Assembly: GCA_014384515.1 (NCBI GenBank)
Contig: JACNFS010000106.1
Span: 1 to 11,700, forward strand
Length of the DNA: 11,700 nt
Reading direction: 5' to 3'
Source of the DNA: Dehalococcoidia bacterium
GTDB lineage: Bacteria; Chloroflexota; Dehalococcoidia; GIF9; UBA5629
The position numbers and the translations under genes were made by a program. Positions 1-6,002 of the stretch are shown here, in pieces (position 1 is the stretch's first letter; the number at the start of each line of letters is the position of its first letter). The notes under the pieces are model-generated. The model was not told the origin of the DNA. It made no database searches and saw only the letters and a program-made list of their open reading frames with translations.

Positions 1-209
1 TTACCTGCAGTGTTGTCTAACTCATCTACAGTGCTGTGTGCCTGACGGAAAGGCGATCCCTTTCTCACCAGATAGTCAGCAAGGTCAGTAGCTAACATGT
101 AGCTGTCTGTCATGAAATTTTGCATCTGAGTGGCATTGATTTCCAGCGTCTTTATCAGCCTGGCGAACACTCTGATACAGTCGTCAGTCAAAATGGATAG
201 AGGTAACAT
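1..209 (-). pseudogene. argH: C-terminal fragment of argininosuccinate lyase, cut by window edge
   Basis: Translating the minus strand from the ATG at 209 gives an open frame to the window edge containing TDLADYLVRKGSPFRQAH. This closely matches the conserved C-terminal ArgH segment (ATDLADYLV-KG-PFR-AH). ArgH releases fumarate and arginine from argininosuccinate. The preceding residues (ILTDDCIRVFARLIKTLEIN) fit the helix before that segment. The frame extends upstream of the ATG only to a TGA at 276-278, and the TPR gene begins its 3' end at 291, so the ~350 N-terminal residues of a normal ~460-residue ArgH, including the catalytic loop, are not here. A decayed remnant or rearrangement scar is most likely. 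A small divergent protein made from this ATG cannot be excluded, and the 3' end lies outside the window. Confidence 0.6.
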
Positions 210-290
210 ATCGTCCCACCGATTTATCGACTCCCTTTCGGAATCGGCTGCGCAAGCGTTCTCTCGCTTTATCGCTCATAGCCATAGTCC

Positions 291-950
291 TTAAGCCACC
301 AGCTTGCAAATTTTCTTATAAAGCCATGCCCAATCTGGAGCTAACTTGAAAGCTTGCATCAACTCCCTGTCAGCCAAGCGATAATTCCCCTCATCGCGAT
401 ATGATATCGCTTGCCTAATACATTGCTCGGCTGCATCAGGCTGAGGCTGCTCTCCCGTACCCTGTGCCAGATGTTTGAGTCTGCGTTTGGCATAAGACTT
501 GAGCAATCTACCATCAATAAATGAAATGGGCGATGAGCATGAAAAAGAGAATGACCGCGCATTAATAGCAGTTTGAAAAGCATCGAGCGCTTTTTGTTTA
601 TTCCCCAGATACATATGAGCCTCACCTAAGACCAAATACGTCTCACCTTGACTGGAGTCAGACTGAAGAGCCTGGTTCAATTCATCGATAGCCAACTTAA
701 GACTTTCGCTCAGCACCAGCGCATCACCAATACCCCGAGTCACTGCCAATAAAGGCGCCGCCACATAACTCTTGCCAAGCTCACTATGGTATTTACTGAT
801 TTCAGGATTCAGTCTAATTGCCTGCCTAAGGTGTTCCACTGCCAGATTGAAATTGAACTCCTTCTTTCCGCGGTTGCGATAATGCAATCCTTGCTTGAAA
901 TGTTCCTCAGCTTCGTCTGAAGATGGCCGTCGAAACAACTGCATCACCAT
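291..950 (-). CDS. Tetratricopeptide-repeat (TPR) protein
   Basis: The 219-residue product consists mostly of paired helices with TPR spacing. Residues ~13-65 (AEEHFKQGLHYRN, then a repeat ending IRLNP) form the first block. Residues ~84-130 (DELNQALQSD, TYLVLGEAHMYLGNKQKALDAFQTAI) are the best canonical TPR, and ~173-210 (AISYRDEGNYRLADRELMQAFKLAPDW) form the last. TPRs are protein-interaction scaffolds, and no enzymatic domain, signal peptide or membrane segment is visible, so a cytoplasmic adaptor role is likely but the partner is unknown. Two ATGs (948-950 and 942-944) are possible starts; an AGGGG-like sequence lies rather far upstream, so the start is uncertain. It lies upstream of the argH remnant on the same strand; no functional link is implied. 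Confidence 0.8.
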   Translation of the reverse strand: MVMQLFRRPSSDEAEEHFKQGLHYRNRGKKEFNFNLAVEHLRQAIRLNPEISKYHSELGKSYVAAPLLAVTRGIGDALVLSESLKLAIDELNQALQSDSSQGETYLVLGEAHMYLGNKQKALDAFQTAINARSFSFSCSSPISFIDGRLLKSYAKRRLKHLAQGTGEQPQPDAAEQCIRQAISYRDEGNYRLADRELMQAFKLAPDWAWLYKKICKLVA

Positions 951-970
951 CTATTTTACAGCTATTCCCC

Positions 971-1114
971 TTGTCATTGCGAGCCCTTCGCCTTGTGTAT
1001 TCTAAGGAAGCGACCGAAGAATCTGGCTCAGGATGAACTGCGCGTGGCAATCTCTAAAGTTCCTTCATTTCGTTCAGGCAAAGGCTTCGGGGCTTATGTG
1101 CTCTGCAATGACAA
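971..1114. repeat. 144-bp palindromic-ended repeat element (MITE-like)
   Basis: The ends are a perfect 10-bp inverted repeat: TTGTCATTGC at 971-980 and GCAATGACAA at 1105-1114. The interior carries GAGCCCTTCG near the left end and GGCAATCTC around 1047, typical of a widespread family of short non-coding repeats beginning TGTCATTGCGAG. I recognise that family from memory and could not search. There is no transposase inside. It lies between the 5' end of the TPR gene and the gene-poor region, where such elements usually insert. Confidence 0.6.
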
Positions 1115-1662
1115 ATAAATACTCTCAGGCATCACCACTCTGCAACTTGACCTGGATTTCTGTCTGCAGGCCCCAGATATGGATGAAGCCTGGCGAAGCA
1201 CTCTGGTCGAAGACATCACCTTTATCATAGGTGACCAGACTGTGGTCGTAGAGGGAGACGGCAGATTTTCTGCCCACGACGGAACAATAACTCGAAATTG
1301 TCCGAATATGAATTGCTATGCTATACTCTGGATCTGGCACTACGACTCGCTACGTAGGCGCGAACGGGAGAGCCGGAGAGGTGGAACATCAGGTTAAGGT
1401 GAACACTGATGAGCGAAAGGCCCAGCAATGGAGAAATCTGGCACATTTACGGTACTGGGCAAGCTGGCGCCGATTTTGCTTGGCTCTCAGGAGGACGCAC
1501 TGGCGAAAAGGCTCGCCACTACTCTTATCTTGCCGGTGACCAGGGCGAGTGAGATTAAACCATCACCGTTAGTAGCAATCCTGATCCCGTCTTTGACCGC
1601 CCCAAAGGAACTCTTGGCTGTCATTTGCCACAAGAACAACCACAAGGCAAGGAGCAAGCTAA
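1115..1662. other. About 550 bp with no recognisable gene; probable decayed sequence
   Basis: Short open frames of 65-81 codons overlap on both strands and none has a convincing ribosome-binding site. A minus-strand frame ending at 1125, 10 bp from the repeat end, contains SLYDHSLVTYDKGDVFDQS and GFIHIWGL, which look protein-like but match no family I can name; it is cut by a stop at 1350-1352. A plus-strand frame at 1428-1673 starts MEKSGTFTVLGKLAPILLG and is also unassigned. Overlapping unassignable frames beside a clear decarboxylase remnant suggest eroded genes. Confidence 0.45.
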
Positions 1663-1848
1663 TCTCTCGATAGTCCAGACGTTATAGATATGGAAGTCCA
1701 GATGCCAGACATAGACATTGGCGAACACGTACTAATCTTGTCTGCTGGAGCCTACACTACTCCCTATGCTTCACAGTTTGGAGGAGTCCCCATTTCAGAG
1801 TTTCTACTCTTGCAGGAGCGCATTGGTGCACGGCTTGGTATTTGTTGA
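1663..1848 (+). pseudogene. C-terminal remnant of ornithine/lysine-type PLP decarboxylase
   Basis: The frame after a TAA at 1660-1662 reads SLDSPDVIDMEVQMPDIDIG, then EHVLILSAGAYTTPYASQFG, ending with TGA at 1846-1848. This matches the end of fold-III (alanine-racemase-like) group IV decarboxylases: the (C)DS-D-I segment, the L-D-L-GD-L turn and the GAYT--YAS-FNG motif near the C terminus. These enzymes decarboxylate ornithine, lysine or diaminopimelate and usually exceed 370 residues; only about 61 codons remain. The stop falls where the family's substrate-binding C-D pair is expected (GAS-stop-SLDS). No upstream frame continues the protein convincingly, so it is a remnant. It runs directly into speE, as in polyamine operons that make putrescine and then spermidine. 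Confidence 0.6.
1813..1817 (+). promoter_or_regulatory. Ribosome-binding site deciding the speE start
   Basis: AGGAG sits 8 nt before the GTG at 1826, inside the decarboxylase remnant. The ATG at 1766 has no comparable site, so the GTG is preferred. Confidence 0.5.
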
Positions 1849-2668
1849 GAGTGACCCATTCTCACCTATCCGCTATATTTATCGGGTAAGCGGCACACTG
1901 TACTCTGGGAAGAGCCGATATCAGGAAATACTGGTATTGGAGAGTCCAGATTTTGGGAAAATGCTGGTTCTGGACGGTGTAGTTCAACTGACAGAAAGAG
2001 ACGAATTTTTCTACCATGAGATGCTTGCACATGTGATACTTCATGCCCACCCCAATCCCAGAACTATTCTTATCGTTGGAGGGGGAGACGGAGGAACTTT
2101 GCGAGAGGTGCTTAAGCACAACTCAGTGGAGAGAGTCCAACTGGTCGAGCTAGACAGACAAGTGATTGAAGTTTCCAAGTGTTTCTTCCCTGGGCTCGCC
2201 GGAGGCTTTTCAGACCCACGTGTACATGTAAAATGCATGGATGGCACGCGCTATGTTAGACAGGCAAGAGGCTCTTTTGATGTAGTGATAGTCGATGCCA
2301 CTGACCCAGTGGGCTACGGCAAGCGCCTGTTTACCGACCAGTTCTTTGCTGACGTGTTGTCCATACTGAACAAGACGGGTATGTTCGTAATCCAGACCGA
2401 GTCGCTTCACTTTCATCATGAGTTCGTGGCCGATGTGCAGATTAGACTCAGCAAACTGTTTAAGATTGTGGAACTTTATTGTGTCCCATTGGCTACCTAT
2501 GCAGGCAACTGGTGGACATTCTCTATTGCATCGACCAAGTATCCAGTAGATACACAAAAAAGGAAGCAAGAAGTCATCACTAAGTATTATGATGAGGAGG
2601 CACATAGGAAGGCTTTTGTGCCACGTAGCCTGCGCAGGAAACTACTCGACGGCAGCCTGGATTGGTAA
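1826..2668 (+). CDS. speE: Spermidine synthase (polyamine aminopropyltransferase)
   Basis: The enzyme transfers an aminopropyl group from decarboxylated S-adenosylmethionine to putrescine (or a related diamine) in the cytoplasm. The N-terminal beta domain carries LYSGKSRYQEILVLES and VLDGVVQLTERDEFFYHEML, both typical of SpeE. The Rossmann core has VGGGDGG (GGGDGG at residues 85-90 from the GTG), the cosubstrate-binding acidic pair VELD, and DATDPVG, whose first Asp (157) is the expected catalytic residue. YAGNWWTFSIAS corresponds to the late TYP-G-W-F segment. The frame could start at ATG 1766, giving 300 residues, but GTG 1826 has the better ribosome-binding site and the usual N-terminal length, giving 280. 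No speD is present in the window. The overlap with the decarboxylase remnant suggests it was once the second gene of a polyamine operon. Confidence 0.92.
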   Translation: MHGLVFVESDPFSPIRYIYRVSGTLYSGKSRYQEILVLESPDFGKMLVLDGVVQLTERDEFFYHEMLAHVILHAHPNPRTILIVGGGDGGTLREVLKHNSVERVQLVELDRQVIEVSKCFFPGLAGGFSDPRVHVKCMDGTRYVRQARGSFDVVIVDATDPVGYGKRLFTDQFFADVLSILNKTGMFVIQTESLHFHHEFVADVQIRLSKLFKIVELYCVPLATYAGNWWTFSIASTKYPVDTQKRKQEVITKYYDEEAHRKAFVPRSLRRKLLDGSLDW

Positions 2669-2965
2669 TTGGAATCAGGAGCGGCAAGGTATTTCCATAT
2701 GGGGGATGGTTCGCTCTCTCAATTTGAGGGCTATGAGAAAGTCAATATCCAGAGCGATGAGGCTCTGGACGTACTAAACCCATGCCTGCCTCAAAACCTG
2801 ATGGTTAATCGTTTAAGCAAAACCTTTAATTGCTCAGCAGTGAACCGTTGGTGTATTGCTCCACACATTCCTCATTTTGCTGAGGAATGTACTACTGGAG
2901 TCCGCTTTTCAAGTAAAGAATGGTCCAGTTGAAAAGTTTTTTTTGTGAGAACAGCGCGAAAACTA
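2669..2965. other. Gap between speE and the cluster promoter; no convincing gene
   Basis: An open frame runs from TTG 2669 (or ATG 2699) to 2932 and would encode up to 87 residues beginning MGDGSLSQFEGYEKVNIQSD from the ATG. No family is recognised. A perfect hairpin sequence lies inside it, which argues weakly against coding. A T8 tract at 2938-2945 is not preceded by a clear stem. I regard this as non-coding or decayed sequence. Confidence 0.4.
2865..2890 (+). terminator. Perfect 10-bp inverted repeat, possible transcription end of speE
   Basis: ACATTCCTCA (2865-2874) and TGAGGAATGT (2881-2890) are perfect complements around a 6-nt TTTTGC loop. No T-tract follows directly, so it is not a textbook intrinsic terminator. 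It may be a weak or factor-assisted terminator, an mRNA-end stabiliser, or a protein-binding site. Confidence 0.35.
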
Positions 2966-2994
2966 TTGACAAGCCATGAACAAGGTGCTAGGAT
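2966..2994 (+). promoter_or_regulatory. Sigma-70-type promoter of the amidinotransferase/carbamate kinase cluster
   Basis: A consensus -35 TTGACA (2966-2971), a 17-bp spacer and a -10 TAGGAT (2989-2994) form the best promoter in the window. It faces the four-gene cluster. Transcription should begin near 3000-3002, leaving about 190 nt of leader before the first start codon. Confidence 0.65.
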
Positions 2995-2999
2995 TTTTG

Positions 3000-3157
3000 C
3001 CAGGAATCATCCTGGAGCCAGGCGGCCCTTGTGCGAGGGGACTACATGGCGATAGCGGGAGTCCTGTCGTACGAGGAGGTTCGGGCAAGTGAAGGTGAGT
3101 GCATAACTCGCCAAGCGGGCATAGAGACGAGCTCCGTTCGGAGTTCGTTCTTTTTTT
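3000..3157 (+). ncRNA. Structured 5' leader with terminator/antiterminator switch (class unknown)
   Basis: Visible helices in order are as follows. CCAGGA/TCCTGG closes a 4-nt loop (3000-3015). CCCTT/AGGGG closes GTGCG (3026-3040), flanked by GCCA/TGGC (3017-3020 with 3047-3050). GGTGAGT/ACTCGCC closes GCATA (3094-3112). The terminator hairpin is at 3127-3148. GGAGGTTCG (3075-3083) can instead pair with the 5' terminator arm CGAGCTCC (3128-3135) with one bulge and one G-U, looping out the 3094-3112 hairpin. This exclusive pairing is typical of a transcription-attenuating riboswitch or similar leader. I compared it by eye, from memory, with guanidine-I, -II and -III, glycine, TPP and T-box consensus elements and found no match. 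The ligand, if any, is unknown. Confidence 0.5.
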
Positions 3158-3189
3158 GCAGGAAGACTAAAGCAGGAGGAGGAAAGTAG
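3046..3189 (+). CDS. Possible 47-codon leader ORF overlapping the attenuator
   Basis: The frame starts MAIAGVLSYEEVRASEGE and passes through the terminator hairpin (its T-tract encodes FFF). It stops with TAG at 3187-3189, 2 nt before the next gene's ATG. AGGGG at 3036-3040 lies 5 nt before its ATG and also forms the 3' arm of a leader hairpin, so its translation could be structure-gated. No run of one regulatory amino acid is visible. A frame this short is quite likely by chance, so translation is uncertain. Confidence 0.3.
   Translation: MAIAGVLSYEEVRASEGECITRQAGIETSSVRSSFFFCRKTKAGGGK
3127..3157 (+). terminator. Intrinsic terminator inside the cluster leader
   Basis: ACGAGCTCC (3127-3135) pairs with GGAGTTCGT (3140-3148) around a GTTC loop: nine pairs, one of them G-U. 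It is followed by TTCTTTTTTT (3148-3157). Lying between a strong promoter and the first gene, it should act as a conditional stop rather than the end of an upstream unit. Confidence 0.65.
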
Positions 3190-3191
3190 CC

Positions 3192-4568
3192 ATGAGCAGG
3201 AAGAACGCACTCATTATCGGTTCTGCGGGGAGAGATTTTCACAACTTCAACACGTATTTCAAGGACAACGATGAGTACAACGTAGTTGGGTTCACCGGCT
3301 CGCAACAAGTACCCGGCATCTCTGGAAGAAAATATCCGGCCGAGCTGTCAGGCGGTCTCTATCCGGAGGGGATTCCAATCTACGCGGAGGATGAATTGCC
3401 GCGGCTTATCAAAGACTTGAATGTTGATTATTGTGTCTTTTCCTACAGTGATGCTACTTACCAGCACGTCATGGGTATCGGGGCGATTGTAAATGCAGCC
3501 GGTGCAAACTACATGATGCTTGGACCCAATGACACCATGCTAAAAAGCAAGAAACCTGTTATTGCGGTGTGTGCAGTGCGAACAGGCGCCGGCAAGAGTC
3601 AGACCTCAAGGAGGATTGTTGGTCTCCTCATGGAACGGGGGCTCAAAACCGTTGCCGTACGCCACCCCATGCCCTATGGTGACCTAGTTGCCCAGAGGGT
3701 ACAGCGCTTTGCTGAGCTCAGTGATTTAGAGAAGCATAAGTGTACCATCGAGGAGATGGAAGAGTACGAGCCATACATCGTCCGAGGAAACGTCATCTAC
3801 GCGGGGGTAGACTACGCAGCCATTTTAGAGGCGGCGGAAGAAGACCCGAAAGGCTGCGATATAGTCCTCTGGGACGGGGGGAACAACGACTTCCCCTTCT
3901 TCAAGCCCGACCTGATGGTCACCGTTGCCGACCCTCATCGGGCGGGCCATGAGCTCTCCTATTATCCCGGAGAAATCAACTTGCGAATGGCCGACGTGGT
4001 GGTCATCAATAAGATCGACACTGCCGCTCCGGAGAATATCCAGAAGCTCCGGGAGAATATCGCCAAGGTGAACCCGGATGCAACCGTAGTTGACGCCGCC
4101 TCCCCAATCTTGGTTGATGATCCGGATGTAATCAAGGGTAAGAGGGTGCTTGTCATAGAAGACGGCCCGACATTAACGCACGGGGAGATGAGCTACGGCT
4201 CGGGCATTGTGGCGGCTCAGCGGTACGGCGCACGAGAACTGGTAGACCCCAGGCCCTACACCGTCGGAACGATTGCCGAAACCTTCAAACACTATCCGCA
4301 TATCGGGCCACTGTTGCCGGCGATGGGGTACGGAAAAGAGCAGCTAAAGGAGCTGGCTACAACTATCAACAAGACCGATTGTGATGCGGTAGTTGTTGCA
4401 ACACCCATCAATCTAAGCAGGATCATCGATATTAAGAAGCCGAATACAAGGGTCTACTACGAACTCCAGGAAATTGGAAGACCGAACCTGGACGACATAC
4501 TGTCGGAATTCGGAAAGAGGCACAATCTTCCCATGAAAATGAAAGCAAGCTCTTCCGGAGGGGTATAA
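3192..4568 (+). CDS. Cyclic-2,3-diphosphoglycerate-synthetase-like P-loop protein
   Basis: The 458-residue product matches the family named for the methanogen enzyme that cyclises 2,3-diphosphoglycerate with ATP, and has about the same length. The N-terminal domain (residues ~1-115) starts with a Rossmann-like strand and loop, ALIIGSAGRDFHNFN. A P-loop domain follows with VRTGAGKSQTSR (Walker A Lys135), IVLWDGGNNDFPF (acidic strand end, Asp228) and VVINKID (273-276, the NKxD signature of guanine-binding P-loop proteins). The C-terminal domain includes DAVVVATPINLSRII. AGGAGGAGGA lies 8 nt before the ATG. Cyclic diphosphoglycerate is an archaeal solute, and here the gene heads an amidinotransferase/transporter/carbamate kinase unit. 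A different NTP-dependent role in nitrogen-compound metabolism is therefore more plausible, but that is inference. Confidence 0.8.
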   Translation: MSRKNALIIGSAGRDFHNFNTYFKDNDEYNVVGFTGSQQVPGISGRKYPAELSGGLYPEGIPIYAEDELPRLIKDLNVDYCVFSYSDATYQHVMGIGAIVNAAGANYMMLGPNDTMLKSKKPVIAVCAVRTGAGKSQTSRRIVGLLMERGLKTVAVRHPMPYGDLVAQRVQRFAELSDLEKHKCTIEEMEEYEPYIVRGNVIYAGVDYAAILEAAEEDPKGCDIVLWDGGNNDFPFFKPDLMVTVADPHRAGHELSYYPGEINLRMADVVVINKIDTAAPENIQKLRENIAKVNPDATVVDAASPILVDDPDVIKGKRVLVIEDGPTLTHGEMSYGSGIVAAQRYGARELVDPRPYTVGTIAETFKHYPHIGPLLPAMGYGKEQLKELATTINKTDCDAVVVATPINLSRIIDIKKPNTRVYYELQEIGRPNLDDILSEFGKRHNLPMKMKASSSGGV

Positions 4569-4814
4569 GAATCACGATGTTGTCGAAGTGCGTGTCATCT
4601 GCTCCCGTATCGGCTATCCTCACCGATTCTCGTTTGCCCGTCCGGTACGGCCTTTGCTGAGATTGACAAGAATAAATGAAAAAGCCAATCTAGCATGGGT
4701 GAGAGGAGGTGGTGTCATCATGTGGGATTGAGTCATTGTCAAGGGAGGTTAGGGCACGGTTTAAGTTAGGGAGAGGGAAGAAGCCAAAGATAATAGTGAA
4801 AGGAGAACATCAAA
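4569..4814 (+). promoter_or_regulatory. 246-bp gap with strong Shine-Dalgarno before a 3-codon ORF
   Basis: AGGAGG (4704-4709) stands 10 nt before ATG TGG GAT TGA (4720-4731), a possible mini-ORF encoding Met-Trp-Asp. A perfect TTGACA at 4663-4668 has no good -10 at normal spacing (AATCTA at 4687-4692 is poor), so a local promoter is weakly supported. The real ribosome-binding site of the next gene is AGGAGA at 4801-4806. No gene or terminator is seen in the gap. Confidence 0.3.
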
Positions 4815-6002
4815 ATGGCAAAGATTGTCAATTCTTGGAACGAATGGGATCCGTTGAAGCGCGTGATTATCGGAAGACCAGAGGGCACAAATGTGCCGGC
4901 TCCGGAGCCAGCCTGGTGGTACGACCTTCCGAAAGGCGGCTATCCACTTCCGACGTATGGGCCATTCCCGCAGGAGATGGTGGACGCAGCCAACGAGCAG
5001 ATGAACTATTTCGTGTCGGTGCTTGAGAAACGGGGCGTCAAGGTAGAGCGGCCGACGCTTCATCCTTGTATGTTCAATAAACCTGTCTCGACGCCGGATT
5101 GGACGCAGTTGAACATGCACGGTGTCAATAATGTTCGGGACGTTTTTATAATTCATGGCAACTATATCATTGAAGCCACGACCTGCCGCCGCTCCCGGTG
5201 GTATGAGTATTTGAACCTCCGACCGCTCTTCGTGGAGTACTTCAAGAATGACCCCGAGGTGGTTCATTTCGGCGCACCCAAGCCACGGCTGACAGATAAG
5301 TCGTATGTTAAGAACTATTACTACGACTTCAACCACGTTTGGACGCATGACCAGAAGACACAGCGGCTCTATAATTGGGAGTTCCAGCTCAGTGAGGAGG
5401 AACCTCTTTGGGACGGTGCCGATGCTTGGCGGTGCGGTAAAGACATTTTCCATCAAGCTTCCTGTGTGACAAACAGGGGGGGGATGGACTGGTTAAAACG
5501 TACATTTGCTGCGCTTGAACCTGGCATTCGAGTTCACGAGGTGCAATTCGACACTCCCGAAGACCCCAAGAAACCGAACAACCACCATCCGTGGCATATT
5601 GATGTGAACCTAGCAGTTCCACGACCAGGGCTCTGTTTGTACAATGAGGATTGGAAGCCACGCACTCCAGAGTTTTGGGAGCTATTCAAGAAAAATGACT
5701 GGGAGCTGATTCCTGCGGCCAGGCCGACCTATGTACACAAGAACCTGGTTTACCTTACTGACCTGTATGAGTCTAAGTCCTGGATTTCGGTAAATACCTT
5801 TAGTGTCGCTCCGAATGTGATGTGTGTCGAAGCTCACGAGACGGCCTTCATTGAGCAACTGACCAAATTGGGGGTTGAAGTAATCCCGATTCCGTACGAA
5901 AAAGTGATTCCCTTCGGAGGTGCGTTGCACTGTACCACATTGGATGTTTATCGAGAGGGGAAGTGCGAGGACTACTTCCCGAAGCAGATTCCGGGTTACT
6001 AA
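4815..6002 (+). CDS. Arginine:glycine amidinotransferase-family enzyme
   Basis: Enzymes of this family move the amidino group of arginine to an amine acceptor, classically glycine, giving ornithine and guanidinoacetate. The 395-residue protein aligns with human AGAT from its first residues (NSWNEWDPLKRVIIGRPEG). Conserved blocks include RDVFIIHGNYIIEA (Asp109, equivalent to human Asp170), WDGADAWRCGKDIF (Asp200, human Asp254), WHIDVNL (His261, human His303) and FGGALHCTTLDV (Cys373, human Cys407). The Asp-His-Cys catalytic set and nucleophile are therefore intact. Around the pocket, human Asn300 and Met302 align with His258 and Trp260, so the acceptor may not be glycine. Biosynthetic relatives act on inosamine phosphate, in saxitoxin and in cylindrospermopsin pathways, but no such biosynthetic genes are nearby. 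AGGAGA lies 8 nt before the ATG. A G8 run sits at 5476-5483. Confidence 0.88.
   Translation: MAKIVNSWNEWDPLKRVIIGRPEGTNVPAPEPAWWYDLPKGGYPLPTYGPFPQEMVDAANEQMNYFVSVLEKRGVKVERPTLHPCMFNKPVSTPDWTQLNMHGVNNVRDVFIIHGNYIIEATTCRRSRWYEYLNLRPLFVEYFKNDPEVVHFGAPKPRLTDKSYVKNYYYDFNHVWTHDQKTQRLYNWEFQLSEEEPLWDGADAWRCGKDIFHQASCVTNRGGMDWLKRTFAALEPGIRVHEVQFDTPEDPKKPNNHHPWHIDVNLAVPRPGLCLYNEDWKPRTPEFWELFKKNDWELIPAARPTYVHKNLVYLTDLYESKSWISVNTFSVAPNVMCVEAHETAFIEQLTKLGVEVIPIPYEKVIPFGGALHCTTLDVYREGKCEDYFPKQIPGY

Noticed and set aside
184..285. 33-codon minus-strand frame (MAMSDKARERLRSRFRKG) between the TPR gene and the argH remnant
   Set aside because: Very short, with no ribosome site separate from the TPR stop region and no known family; it overlaps the argH remnant frame.
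3000..3160. Guanidine riboswitch (I, II or III) in the cluster leader
   Set aside because: Context made this attractive, but none of the conserved sequence blocks I remember for these classes is visible. The element is left unclassified.
4709..5026. 105-codon plus-strand frame starting GTG 4709 with a nearby GAGAGG
   Set aside because: It overlaps about 210 bp of the amidinotransferase in another frame, has no recognisable domain, and its Shine-Dalgarno is too close to the GTG.
4761..5456. 231-codon minus-strand frame inside the amidinotransferase gene
   Set aside because: It is antisense to a strongly conserved enzyme, its sequence is low in recognisable motifs, and long antisense frames are expected from the codon pattern.
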